NCBI RefSeq assembly: GCF_036850765.1
Contig: NC_089492.1
Location: 76,085,982-76,149,981 of the forward strand
DNA length: 64,000 bases
Direction of reading: 5' to 3'
Source of the DNA: Saccopteryx bilineata
Taxonomy: Eukaryota; Chordata; Mammalia; Chiroptera; Emballonuridae
Shown: positions 33,655 to 45,020 of the stretch, one piece after another
How positions within the stretch are numbered: the first letter of the stretch is position 1
How the letters are laid out: each line of letters starts with the position of its first letter
Notes under the pieces: model-generated
Databases searched by the model: none
The model's input: the letters and a program-made list of their open reading frames with translations, nothing else
What the model was told of the DNA's origin: nothing
Position numbers and translations under genes: made by a program

Positions 33655-34368
33655 GCTTGACAGAAAATTTCCAATGAACAGTGCTTAACGGTGAAAGACC
33701 AAACAATTTTCCCCTATGATGAGGAATAGCATAAGATGTCTGCTCTCACCACTTCTATTTAATACCGTACTGGAAGTTACAGCCAGGACACTTAGGCCAG
33801 AAAATGAAATAAAAGGCATCCATTTGGAAATGAGATCTATTTGCAGATGATATGATTTCATATGTAGAACAACTAAGGAACTGACTATAAAACTATTAAG
33901 GCCCATAAATGAGTTCAATGAGCTTGCAGGACACAAGGACAACATACAAGAGTTATCACCTACCTACCTAATTGCAATAAAAAATGCAAATGAAATTAAG
34001 AAAAAAGTTGACATTTTACAACAGTATCAAAAACATTTAACAAACATGCAATTCTGAAGACTACAAAACATTGTTGAAACAAATTAAGTACAATCTGAAT
34101 AAATGTGAAGACAGCCTACATTTATGGATCAAAAGACTTAATATTGTTAAGATGGCGATATCCCCCAAATCAATCTACCAATTTAATATAACCCTTATAA
34201 ACATTTCAGCTTACCCATTTGCAGAAATTTACAAGCCAATCTTAAAATTTATACGGAAATTCAAGGGACTCATAATAATCAAAATAATCCTGAAAAAGAA
34301 GCTGGAGGACCCACATTTTTTTATTACAAAGTTGCAGTAATCAAGAAAGTGTGTTATGGACATAAGGA

Positions 34369-35345
34369 TAGTGCATTCGTCTGCTAGACCGCTCTTCCAC
34401 GGAGGGCTCTATTATGTCTGTGACATAAGAGAAGATATGTATTTGTTCCTGCCCTCAGTTCTTGACACAGAGATCCTAACACCTTTGGAATTTCCTAGGC
34501 GATAGGATCATCTTTTACTCTAGTGAGGCAGCTCTCTGATAGCTAAAGGGTAGAGGCTGGTCACCAGAAACGTCCAAGCCATGATTAGAATCTGGGAAAT
34601 TCTAGCCACACCCTTGACACCCCAGGAAGGGGAGAGGGACTGGCGATCGAGTTGATAATCAACTGTGCTTACTTATGTGGACGAAAAAGGGGCTACATGC
34701 TGAACCTGACAAGCTCAGGGGAGGCCTGCGTGGTGGCCTTGCAAGCTCAGAGACCTAAAGTAACCACACAGGATGGTCTGAAATGAAAACTTCCTAACAG
34801 AGAGCAGTTCATGGTAGGCAGTCATGTCATAGGGCGGTATTTTTCTCTAAACAGAGGTCAGTGTTTACCTTAACCAAGCCTGTCTGTTGTCTTTCTTTTT
34901 GGCATCTACAATAACATACCTGATAACATGCCTTTGAAATGGAAGAGTGATCTTTTCCAGACCTCTCAGGGCATAGTCACCACATTAAAGAATAGTCCGC
35001 AAGTCCCCTCATTGTTGTTATCATCAGGTTAATTGTTAACTGTCCTATACCTGCCCATGTCAGAGGAGTATGTGCTCTAGGGTTGACTTTCGACCCAGTC
35101 CCAGAGACCCCCCCCCTTTGCCCCTTCGCTTTCTCCCGCCCCCTAATCTATCGCCAGTGGAGTTCACATGAGCCCCTTACATCTTCCCCTTTGATTCTAG
35201 GGTATAAAGTAAGTGGTGAAATTGCCATTTTCCGAAGCATTTTTTCAGTCTGTTGAGATTCTGCTTCTTGGCGATTGTTGTCAGTTTGGCTCAAATAAAC
35301 TAAAAAATTCTTATGGATTTGGATGTTTCTTATGTTGACACTCAC
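34369..35345 (+). mobile_element. LTR-like retroviral remnant inside L1
   Basis: No coding sequence. Near its right end it has a TATA-like GGGTATAAAGTAAG (about 35200), followed by GCTCAAATAAACT (about 35290) as a candidate polyadenylation signal, then an ...ACA end at about 35340. This is the U3-R-U5 order of an endogenous-retrovirus solo LTR. The boundaries and family are not settled. Confidence 0.45.
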
Positions 35346-35514
35346 ACAATAAATCTTCCATCAAGATCCATAGACCACAGAGTTTGAGGAGTTTCCAGGT
35401 CAGTGAACACGTGGAGGTGCTGGGAGGGTGGTGTGGCCAGAGAGAGACAGAAGCTCCACACCCTCCCCACGCCTCCCCTGCGTCCCTCTGTATCTGACTG
35501 CTCGTCTGCACCCT

Positions 35515-35815
35515 TTACTGTAGCCTTCATAATAAACTGGTAAATGTCAAAATGTCAGTCAGTGTCTCCCTGAGTTCTGTGAGTCACTCTAGAAAATTAT
35601 GAGATCTGAAGAGAGGGTTGTGGGAACCCTTGACTTATAACTGGTTGTTGATCAAAAAACCCAGACTTGCAATTGGTGTCTGAAGTGGTGCGTGTGGCAG
35701 GGGACAGCCGTGTGGGACTGAGCCTTAAGCCTGTGGGGTCTCTAGTACCTCCAGATAGCAGGTGTCCTAGCTGAATAGTGGGACATCCAGCTGGGGTCTG
35801 GAGTGTTAGAAGATT
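35515..35815 (+). repeat. Diverged LTR-like repeat
   Basis: CCTGAGTTCTGTGAGTCACT, GTGGGAACCCTTGACTTATA and GGACATCCAGCTGGGGTCTG follow a common old mammalian LTR-type order. Family not assigned. Confidence 0.45.
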
Positions 35816-35858
35816 ATGAGTAGAGAAAAATAGTGCTTTCTATTTTTCTTTTTCTTAT

Positions 35859-36430
35859 AGGACTGCCATAACAAAATACCACGGACTGCATGGCTTAAAC
35901 AACAAAAAATTATTTTCTACAGTTTTGGGGGACAGGAGTTCAAAATCAAGGTGCTATCAGAGTTGGTTGCTGATGAAGCCACTCTTCCTGGTTTGTAGAT
36001 GACTAATTTCTTGCTCTGTCCTCATATGGCCTTTTGTCTGTGCATGCATGGAGGGAGAGAGGTCTCTGGCGCCTCTGCTCATACAAACACCAGTCCTATC
36101 GGATGAGGGCTCCATCCCTATGACTTCATTTAACTTTAATTATCTCCTTAAGGTCCGGACTCTAGCAGGCATCCCCAAACTTCGGCCCGCTGGCCGCATG
36201 CGGCCCCCTGAGGCCATTTATCCAGCCGCACTTCTGGAAGGGGCACCTCTTTCATTGGTGGTCAGTAAGAGGAGCACTGTATGTGGCGGCCCTCCAACGG
36301 TCTGAGGGACAGTGAACTGGCCCCTTGTGTAAAAATTTGGGGATTCCTGCTCTAAAGACAGCCACACCAGTCACACTGAGAGTTAGGGCTTCAATATATG
36401 AATTTTGAGAAGATAAAGTCAATCCATCAT
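35859..36430 (+). repeat. Ancient interspersed repeat (LTR-like), interrupted by a hAT MITE
   Basis: GGACTGCCATAACAAAATAC, GGCTTAAACAACAAAAAATT and, after the hAT insertion, GGGCTTCAATATATGAATTT are the start and end of a well-known diverged repeat. I cannot name it surely. Confidence 0.55.
36166..36349. mobile_element. hAT-type MITE, internally deleted copy
   Basis: The ends CAGGCATCCCCAAACTT and AAATTTGGGGATTCCTG are TIRs, and the interior shares GGCCGCATGCGGCCCCCTGA with the element at 42497. The TSD looks like CTCTAAAG on the right and CTCTA--G on the left (two bases lost). It is much shorter than the 42.5 kb copy. Confidence 0.85.
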
Positions 36431-36694
36431 ATTCAGATATACAGATCAATGAAATATAATTGAGAGACCAAAAATGAATGCTCACAATTTAAGGTCACTG
36501 ATTTCTGACAAAGTGCCAAGACAATTCGGGAGGGGGAGGGATAGTCTTTTCAACAAACAGTACTGGAACAATCAGATAACCACATGCAAAAGAATGAAGA
36601 TGGACCTGTACCTTAAACCCCACACTTAGTCTCAAAAACCTATGAGTAAGGGCTTAGACTAAGATATAAAACTTTCACAAGAAAACATAGACCA

Positions 36695-36950
36695 CCTGAC
36701 CAGGCTGCAGCACAGTGGATAGAGCGTCAGCCTGGGATGCTGAGATCCCAAATTCGAAACCCCCAGGTTGCCAGCTTGAGCGCGGGGTCACCGGCTTGAG
36801 CGTGGTGTCACTGGCTCAGCTGAAATCCCCCAGGCAAGGCACGTATGAGAAAGCAATCAATGAACAAGTAAAAATGCCATGACTACAAGTTGATGCTTCT
36901 CATCTCTCTACCTTATTTTCTCTGTCTCTCTCTCACCAAAAAAAAAAAAA
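36695..36950 (+). mobile_element. Family B SINE inside L1
   Basis: Starts CCTGACCAGGCTGCAGCACA and ends in a 13-A tail. L1 sequence flanks both sides. Confidence 0.88.
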
Positions 36951-37479
36951 GTTAAAAAAACTATAGGAGATTATTTTCATAATTTAAATAATGACTTCTA
37001 AGATTCAAAACCCAAAAGTTTCAAAAAGGCTGACAAATTTGGTTACATATCAATGTAAACTTTGCTATGACAAAAGATAGCATAAGTTAAGTGAAAAGTC
37101 AAACGGTAGCTGGCAAGACAATATTTATAACAGATGGAAGTTTATGTACTTTGCACCATACACATAACCAGAATTCAACAGATGGTATCTTACCATCTTA
37201 AAATAACAAAACCAGCATTAAGTCATTAAATAAAATAATGGTGGACTGAATTACTAGTTGACGCTGTAAAAGTTAATGAAGGGACTAACACAAATGTATG
37301 TACAGAAGTGAGTGAACTGCAGCTTTAAGCTAAAAGAACAGTTTATATTTTAATTAACACTGTCATCAGACCCTCTTCGGTGAGCAGTCCAAAACAATGT
37401 TTCTTATAATTATTAATTTCAGCTAAAAAAAAAAAAGACAAATATTTCTCAGTAAGCAGGGTTTCTTTAATAACTGTAT

Positions 37480-37806
37480 GTCACCTGACCAGGCAGTGGC
37501 GCAGTGGATAGAGCATCGGACTGAAATGTGGAGGACCCCGAGGTTCGAAACCCCGAGGTTGCCAGCTTGAGCGTGGGCTCATCTGGTTTGAGCAAGGCTC
37601 ACCAGCTTGAGCCCAAGGTTGCTGGCTTGAGCAAGGGGTCACTTAGTCTGCTGTAGCCCCCCGGTCAAGGTACATATGAGAAAGCAATCAATGAACAACT
37701 AAGGTGCTGCAAAAAAGAACTAATGCTTCTCATCTCTCTCCCTTCCTGTCTGTCCATCTCTCTGACTCTGTCTCTGTCACAAAATAAACAAACAAACAAA
37801 TAAATA
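37480..37806 (+). mobile_element. Family B SINE
   Basis: CCTGACCAGGCAGTGGCGCA head at 37484; tail with AAACAAACAAACAAATAAAT. The TSD AATAACTGTAT is at 37469-37479 and 37807-37817, with four extra bases before the head. Confidence 0.92.
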
Positions 37807-37817
37807 AATAACTGTAT

Positions 37818-38310
37818 TTCCTACATTATATAGTATTCATGTGGTGTTTAATACCAAAAAAATCTGCACGAAAGTAAACATTTAAATTTATTTGTGTTGG
37901 TTTTCTCTTACCCTACCCACACAAATCTGTGCATATATCCAGCTAGGTACAAGATCATTACCAAGACAACTAAAAATCAACACTACCATTTCTCACTAAG
38001 AACAAGTAATTAATTTAAAACTAGGGGTTATTTAAGGTGAACACAACAAATCTGTCACCCTTTCACAGGCCCAGAAAGGGCAAGTTGTGACAGGAACCCA
38101 AAACACACATGGAGCAACAGAACCCTTCTCTCCATACAGGGTAAGGGGCCATGTTATTCAGTTCAAGTAAGAGATTATGGTCCCACAGACCAGGCATTTT
38201 GACTGAATACGTTTATAAGGAGCTCTCAAAGTCATGGTTTTTTCTTTCTTAATACAGCTTTTCATTAATCCTCATGACAGCACAAGGCAAAACTAAAAAA
38301 AACATTGTAT
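37818..38310. other. No gene recognised
   Basis: AT-rich unique DNA. Confidence 0.5.
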
Positions 38311-38602
38311 AAAAGTAGACAACCTGCAGCTGTCAGAGGGGATGGGGGCTTGGGAGCGGGTGGAAAAGGTGAAGGGATTAAGCAAAGAAAAAAGGACTCA
38401 TAGATACAACAGTGTGGAGGTTACAGGAAGAAAAGGGGGGAAAAGAGGGCAAGGGGAGGGTACATGGTGATCAAAGAAGGAGACGTGGGTAGTGGACACA
38501 CAATACCACATACAGATGTACTGTACAATTGTACACCTAAAATCTCTATAATTTTATTAACAATGTCACCCCAATAAATTCAATTTTTAAAAAAGTAGAC
38601 AA
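38311..38602 (+). mobile_element. Very short 5'-truncated LINE-1 3' UTR
   Basis: 268 bp of G-rich L1 3' UTR ending ...CACCCCAATAAATTCAATTT. The TSD AAAAGTAGACAA is at 38311-38322 and 38591-38602. No coding part. Confidence 0.9.
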
Positions 38603-38819
38603 TCCCAAACAGACCAGCCAACTCAGCATCTGAAGCCTCAGGGACCACTTAGACATGAAATAAAACTTTCTCCTCCTGAACTCCGTACATCTGTATGGAG
38701 ACATCCTAGTAAGATTCAATTCTCAGTACAAACGCCTGAAATTAATTCCAAACCAATCCAAACCCAGACCTACGCAGGCTGCCTCTAAGACGCCGAACCT
38801 ATCTGTGCTGGTTGACCAC

Positions 38820-39687
38820 CTTAGTCGCCTTTCTTTTTTTTTTTTTTAATAATTTTATTTTTAATGGAGCGACATTAATAAATCAGGATACATATATTCA
38901 AAGATAACAACTCCAGGCTATCTTGTTGTTCACTCATGTTGCATACCCATCACCCAAAGTCAGATTGTCCTCTGTCACCTTCTATCTAGTTTTCTTTGTG
39001 CCCGTCCCCCTCCTCCTTTCCCTCTCCCTCTTCCCCCTCCCCCCGTAACCACCACACTCTTATCAATGTCTCTTAGTTTCACTTTTATGTCCCACCTATG
39101 TATGGAATAATGCAGTTCTTGGTTTTTTCTGATTTACTTATTTCACTTCGTATAATGTTATCAAGATCCCACCATTTTGCTGTAAATGATCCGATGTCAT
39201 CATTTCTTATGGCTGAGTAGTATTCCATAGTGTATATGTGCCACATCTTCTTTATCTAATCATCTATTGACGGGCTTTTTGGTTGTTTCCATGTCCTGGC
39301 CACTGTGAACAATGCTGCAATGAACATGGGGCTGCATGTGTCTTTACGCATCAATGTTTCTGAGTTTTGGGGGTATATACCCAGTAGAGGGATTGCTGGG
39401 TCATAAGGTAATTCTATTTTCAGTTTTTTGAGGAACCACCATACTTTCTTCCATAATGGTTGTACTACTTTACATTCCCACCAACAGTGTATGAGGGTTC
39501 CTTTTTCTCCACAGCCTCTCCAACATTTGTTATTACCTGTCTTGTTAATAATAGCTAATCTAACAGGTGTGAGGTGGTATCTCATTGCAGTTTTGATTTG
39601 CATTTCTCTAATAACTAATGAAGATGAGCATCTTTTCATATATCTGTTGGCCATTTGTATTTCTTCCTGGGAGCTTAGTCGCCTTTC
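38820..39687 (-). mobile_element. 5'-truncated LINE-1 with ORF2 C-terminus
   Basis: The minus-strand insert occupies 38834-39673 with poly(T) at the left. The TSD CTTAGTCGCCTTTC is at 38820-38833 and 39674-39687. The ORF2 tail is readable with only a late stop. It contains [15 protein letters not shown] and [18 protein letters not shown] and ends at a premature stop after SPSIDD. It is the only minus-strand L1 found here and one of the least decayed. Confidence 0.95.
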
Positions 39688-41284
39688 AAACAAGCAGCCT
39701 TGTTTACAGACAGGGCTGTAGTCTGCCTTCATCTTCCTTTATTCATCGGCAATATTGCCTCTGACTTCCAGTTGAGTTTCTACAGCGATGGGTGATGAGA
39801 CACAGTGAAAAGGTTTGTGTGTTTCTTTGTTCGTTTCTTTTCAATCACTAGTAATTATATCATTAAGACTAAAGGAATTATGTTTATCATTATTATTTCT
39901 AGTTTACATACTCCTCTGTGTTTTAAATCTATCATCTAAGTCTTCAGAAGAAAATATCACTGGGCAGTGATGTTTTATTGTCATTACCATTTTATAGACG
40001 AGAAAACTGAAAATCGAGTCAATGATTTAATCTGGCTAAAATCTCATGAGAGTTTAGGAATCAGGTCTTAACAGTGTGACAAGGGCTTTCTCTACTGCAA
40101 CCCACTGCATGCCATTGTGGTCCCTGTCACTGCCTAGCCTGGCTCTTGTGACCTCTAATGCTCTTTCTGTATACCTCCACAGGTGGGAATAAACGCAGAC
40201 AAAGCAGAAGCCAGAGGAGGCTGAGCCACTCAGTTTCTCCTTAACACAGAGCTGCCACGTAGCACCACCCAATAAACACCACCACAGAGTGGTCCGTTCT
40301 ATCAGTGAGAATTACTTTTATTATGTGAAACTACTGAAATTTTGAGGTTGTTACAGGAGTTATCCTGTGACCTGTAACCTCACAAATATAGGTCCCATTT
40401 GTAATCTGTAAACACATACACATATATGTTCATATATCATAAAAAATATAATGGTAAATATTAAGCCATTAACAGCTGTTATCTCTCAGAAGTGGGACTA
40501 AGGATGAGGAAGTAGATAAGGATGCTTTTGCTTTTCGCTTAATATTTCCCTGTGCTATTTAATCTTTTAAATATATTTACTAAAAAAGGAGTTCATGAAA
40601 ATCAGAGAATGGCTGAAAAATGTCGAAGGGAATCTTAAATTGCCAGCTGTCCACAGTACTACAGACAGTCTTGTCACATTACTGACTAAACAGAAGAAAT
40701 CACTCTCTCATCCATAATGTCCGACATCTCAACCTTTATTATTTCACTAGGAAGTTGTATACTTTGTCCATATTAGCGTAAGAATTTACAAAACGAACGA
40801 TTTTTACCTTTAGCTTTTATTTTGATTTATACTCACTTTTATGCACAGAAGGAAAAGACACATCATGCCTTCTAATGGTAAATTCTATTTACAATAAGTA
40901 AAGTATTTGTGGATTTCAGGTATATGTCATTTCTTCTATCTATATGACATGCAAAAGTAATAATTTATCAGTGAAGTTTTACCATTTCTATCAAAATTTG
41001 CAATGATTTTTAAAACATTCACTTGTTCACTTTTTTCATGTTTTTAAAATTTTCTCCAGATCATTTTTCCATCTGGATGGGGGTGGGGGAGGTTGAGAGA
41101 AGATAAGACTATTACCAGAATGGGTTCATCTTGCATAATGTTATATTCCAACCATAAAAAATATAAATTATAGGATCTTTTAAAACATTAAACCTTTGAG
41201 GTTTGCTTGAATGTCTTGCAACTTGCAGGTAAATTTGGATTGCTGTGTCTCTTCACTTCTTTTAGAGAACTTAAATGTATATGC
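39688..41284. other. No gene; AT-rich with MIR trace
   Basis: A MIR-like segment at about 39965-40075 (CATTACCATTTTATAGACGAGAAAACTG). The rest is unrecognised AT-rich DNA. Confidence 0.5.
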
Positions 41285-41635
41285 AAGATCCCAGCTTAAC
41301 GAATCAGAAAAAAACAAGAACTGCAGGATTCCATACATTGGTGGGACATAAAAGCGAGACTAAGAGACATGGACAGGAGTGTGGTGGTTATGGGGGGTGG
41401 GGGGAGGGAAGGAGGGAGAGAGGGAGGGGGACGGGGAGGGGGGAGGGGTACAAAGAAAACTGGATAGAGGGTGATGGAGGATGATCTCTCTTTGGGTGTT
41501 GGGTATGCAACAGAACTAAATGACAAGATAACCTGGAAATGTTTTCTTTAAATATATGTACCCTGATTTATTGATGTCACCCCATTAAAATAAAAATTTA
41601 TTTATAAAAAAAAAAAAAAAAGATCCCAGCTTAAC
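41285..41635 (+). mobile_element. Very short 5'-truncated LINE-1 3' UTR
   Basis: The 319-bp insert 41301-41619 has the purine/G-rich 3' UTR (41390-41450), the end CACCCCATTAAAATAAAAAT and a poly(A). The TSD AAGATCCCAGCTTAAC is at 41285-41300 and 41620-41635. Confidence 0.95.
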
Positions 41636-42488
41636 ACAGCCTCATTCTCATCATCTCATTTACATTAAATCTACATGGGTTTATTCACAATGAAAAGTTC
41701 TTGATTATTCCTACTACTTACATCTGCTTGTCTCAGAACATGAGTTCTCAAAAAAACCCACCAATTCTTAAATAATTATTATTATTTTAAAAATCACAAC
41801 CAGACACAAAATGCTAAACAAAGGTTTCATTATAAAATATGAGTCACATAAGTACATAATTTATACTAAAATTAAATTGCATTAAACATTATCATAATAA
41901 AAGTTATACAGCCACTAAATTTATATGGTAGAGGTCTAGGAAGAAAGCAGGAAGCAGCCCAGAAGGTTGAGTTATCCAAACTGGCCCAATGAATCCCTTC
42001 TCCTTGACTGTTATATTTCCCTCCGATATCACTAAGCGATTGTTCTGATGAACTGCTCTGTCAATATAGTATACATATTTCACAGGGAAACACCCAACAC
42101 AGGGCATGGCCTAAATACTAACTGGACACTAAGGAATACAGACTTTCTTTCAAGCACTACTTTGATATCATCTAATATCCAGGCGGAATCCTCTTCCTTC
42201 ATCTGTCCTCAGAAGATGAGTATGTCCCCCAACCCCTCCAGTCTGACTCCTCCTAAGCCAGACCCCAGCTGACTTCCCAAAGGTCTAGCCACTGCCACTT
42301 ACTTGTGGCTGTTGTGGCCGGAGTCATTGGGCCACTGCTAAACAGCTCCTCCCCCCCCCCCACTCCCATTCAATAGTGCTGCAATCTGGACACTTCCAGT
42401 CTTCCTTGGGACCAGTTACCCCACAGTGACACCTATGGAAGACTTCACTCTGAGACATGGTGCTGGCGGTCAGCGGCAGACATGCATC
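41636..42488. other. No gene recognised
   Basis: Unique, with a C-run at 42351-42361. Confidence 0.5.
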
Positions 42489-42837
42489 CCCTACAGCAGG
42501 GGTCCCCAAACTTTTTACACAGGGGGCCAGTTCACTGTCCCTCAGACCGTTGGAGGGCCAGACTATAAAAAAAAACTATGAACAAATCCCTAAGCATACT
42601 GCACATATCTTATTTTAAAGTAAAAAAAACAAAACAGGAACAAATACAATATTTAAAATAAAGAACAAGTAAATTTAAATCAACAAGCTGACCAGTATTT
42701 CAATGGGAACTATGCTCCTTTCACTGACCACCAATGAAAGAAGTGCCCCTTCCAGAAGTGCGGCGGGGGCCGGAAAAATGGCCTCAGGGGGCCGCATGCG
42801 GCCCGTGGGCTGTAGTTTGGGGACCCCTGCCCTACAG
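42489..42837. mobile_element. hAT-type MITE (333 bp) with perfect 8-bp TSD
   Basis: The TIRs are CAGGGGTCCCCAAAC at 42497 and its complement ending at 42829. The TSD CCCTACAG is at 42489-42496 and 42830-42837 and fits NNNTANNN. The interior is AT-rich, with a GGCCGCATGCGGCC palindrome near the right end. No transposase. Confidence 0.96.
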
Positions 42838-43520
42838 CTCCTCCAGGTGCAACCACCCATACCAAGTGGTATGAGACTAGATGTGTGAGAGAGAGGCTTC
42901 TGTTTGGAGAGTTTTGTAGGAACAGGCCAGTCAGCATCCTAGTTAAGAACACGGCTTAGACGCAGAAAGCCAGGAATGTAAACCTGGCTCTCCCACTGAC
43001 ATTCTCAGAGGGAAACTTTCTAAACCTAAAGTTCCTTATCAGCAAAATGGGATTAATAGAAATCTATCTCCTGTGGTTGCTGTGAGACTCTCTTTATGTT
43101 TGCAAATCATCCAGCACATGCAACATACTCCATAATAGATCATAGATATTATGATAACTACTGTTTGCCAGAGAGGATTCAGGATCCTATGGGCAGATTC
43201 ATCTGTACACCAGCCCTCTCTCCTCCATGCTGACACAATGCAATGACCAGTGGCCACAAAGACTAGTGCCTTTTAGATTGACAATGACCATGGTGAGGAT
43301 GGGAAAGGAGTTCGTGAAGCATGAAGTTTGTCAAGGACAGGATATAGGAAAAGAAACTTCCTTCTGTTATTCTCCGCCACCCTCTATTGATTCAGTGACA
43401 CAAAAGCAGGTTCTTGCTTAACTAACTTGAGGGAACAGTGCCCTTAAGAAGGTATGGTGCCGCATGAGAAACTCCTCTAGCAACAGGACAAATAATGATC
43501 TGAAAGAAGAGAATGGGCTA
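42838..43520. other. No gene; MIR-like trace
   Basis: A MIR-like core at about 42965-43090 (TTATCAGCAAAATGGGATTAATAG). Confidence 0.45.
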
Positions 43521-43524
43521 TAAA

Positions 43525-43890
43525 GCCTGACCAGGCGTGGCACATAAAGCCTGACCAGGCATGGCACAGTAAGTAGAGCATCGGTCTGGGATGCTGAGGA
43601 CCCAGCTTTGAAATCCCAAGATTGTCGGGTTGAGTATGGGATCATAGACATGGCTCCATGGTTGCTGGCTTGAGCCCAAAGTTCACTGGCTTGAGTCCAA
43701 GGCCACTGGCTTGAGCAAGGGGTCACTGACTCGGCTGGAGCCCCCTGGTCAAGGCACATATGAGAAAGCAATCAATGAACAACTAAGGTGCCACAACGAA
43801 GAATTGATGCTTCTCATCTCTCTCCCTTCCTGCCCATCATCACTGTCTGTCCCTCTCTCTCTGTGCTGCTAAAAAAAAAAAAAAAAAAAA
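43525..43890 (+). mobile_element. Family B SINE with duplicated head
   Basis: The first 24 bp (TAAAGCCTGACCAGGCGTGG plus CACA, 43521-43544) are repeated in tandem at 43545-43568 with one mismatch. The normal body and a 20-A tail follow. Confidence 0.9.
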
Positions 43891-44467
43891 TCCTACGGGC
43901 AATGACTTACCTTCAGTAACTAATTCATTACCAGGGGTGCCTTCCCTTTTTGAATTCTTAGTTCATATTTTTCAGATTCTAGTACTTTAACCAGTCATCA
44001 TGCCCTTCAACATCAATGAAAAAGGAAAGTTTGTTCACTCATAAAGTAAGTTCATATCAGCTCCAGCATCTCCTAGCTGTGTGTCCTTGGACAGGTCATC
44101 TATCTCTCCGGTCCTTTTTTCCTGTATTTATAAAACTGGGGTAACCACACAAACCTTGCAGAGCTGCCGCTAGGAACCCATATGACATTGACATTCAAAA
44201 GCACAGTCCCTGATGTTCAGTATGTTTGTTCCCTTTACTTTTCTTCCATAAAGCATAAGTCCTTTTTCCCAAACCCCCAAAATTACCCTATGGCTCAGCA
44301 CACCCAGGCAAGCAGGGTCTTGACATCCTCTGTCCGACCCTGAAGGGTTCCAGGAATGGAGCAGAGGGCTGTGGCTGAATGTCCATGTGTACTGCCTAGT
44401 GGACGCCAACCGTTCAAATTCCAAACTGAAAGTGAATTTTACTTCGTCCCTCCAGAACCTAAATATA
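43891..44467. other. No gene; MIR-like trace
   Basis: A MIR core at about 44070-44160 (CTAGCTGTGTGTCCTTGGAC). Confidence 0.5.
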
Positions 44468-44823
44468 GCCCTGGCCGGTTGGCTCAGTGGTAGAGCATTG
44501 GCCTGGCGTGCAAGAGTCTCGGGTTCAATTCCTGGCCAGGGCCCATCTGCTTCTCCACCTCTCCCCCTCTCCTTCCTCTCTGTCTCTCTCTTCCCCTCCC
44601 ACAGCCAAGGCTCCATTGGAGCGGGGTTTGCCCGGGCGCTGAGGATGGCTCTGTGGCCTCTGCCTCAGGTGCTAGAATGGCTCTGATTGTGGCAGAGTGA
44701 TGCCCCAGATGGGCAGAGCATCACCCCCTGGTGGGCATGCCGGGTGGATCCTGGTCGGGCGCATGCAGGAGTCTGTCTGACTGCCTCCCCGTTTCCAACT
44801 TAAGAAAAATACAAAAAAAAAAA
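44468..44823 (+). mobile_element. Family A SINE
   Basis: Starts GCCCTGGCCGGTTGGCTCAG and ends in AAAAATACAAAAAAAA. It lacks the segment between CCAGGGC and the CATCTGCTTCTCC region seen in the others. No clear TSD. Confidence 0.93.
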
Positions 44824-44838
44824 TTGTTTTTAAAAAGG

Positions 44839-45007
44839 CCCCAGCCTTGGCTGGGTAGCTCAGTTGGTTTGAGCATCATCCTGACATGCCAAGGTTACAG
44901 ATTTAATTCCTGGTCAGGGTGCACACAAGAATCAACTAATGACGGCATGAATAAGTGGTATAACAAACTGAACTTTCCCTCTCTCCCTTCTTCTCTCTAA
45001 AAAGCAA
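44839..45007 (+). mobile_element. Older VES-type tRNA SINE
   Basis: The head reads CCCAGCCTTGGCTGGGTAGC, with B-box TTTAATTCC. The body is GAATCAACTAATGACGGC...ATAAGTGG and ends TCTCTAAAAAGC. The target TTTTTAAAAAGG / TTTTTAAAAAAGG flanks it. It sits just after the family A copy. Confidence 0.85.
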
Positions 45008-45020
45008 TTTTTAAAAAAGG

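Larger units (their letters stand above)
33655..37140 (+). mobile_element. LINE-1 ORF2 fragment split by about 2 kb of inserted sequence
   Basis: L1 ORF2 sequence runs from about 33655 to 34368 (RT region, CACCACTTCTATTTAATACC), resumes near 36436 (ATACAGATCAATGAAATATA), and continues to about 37140. A family B SINE splits the second part. The two halves are neighbours in L1, so 34369-36435 is an insertion or insertions. Frames are broken. Confidence 0.75.

Noticed and set aside
39256..39732. 158-codon minus-strand gene
   Set aside because: It is the L1 ORF2 C-terminus fused to flanking DNA across the TSD, ending at a premature stop.
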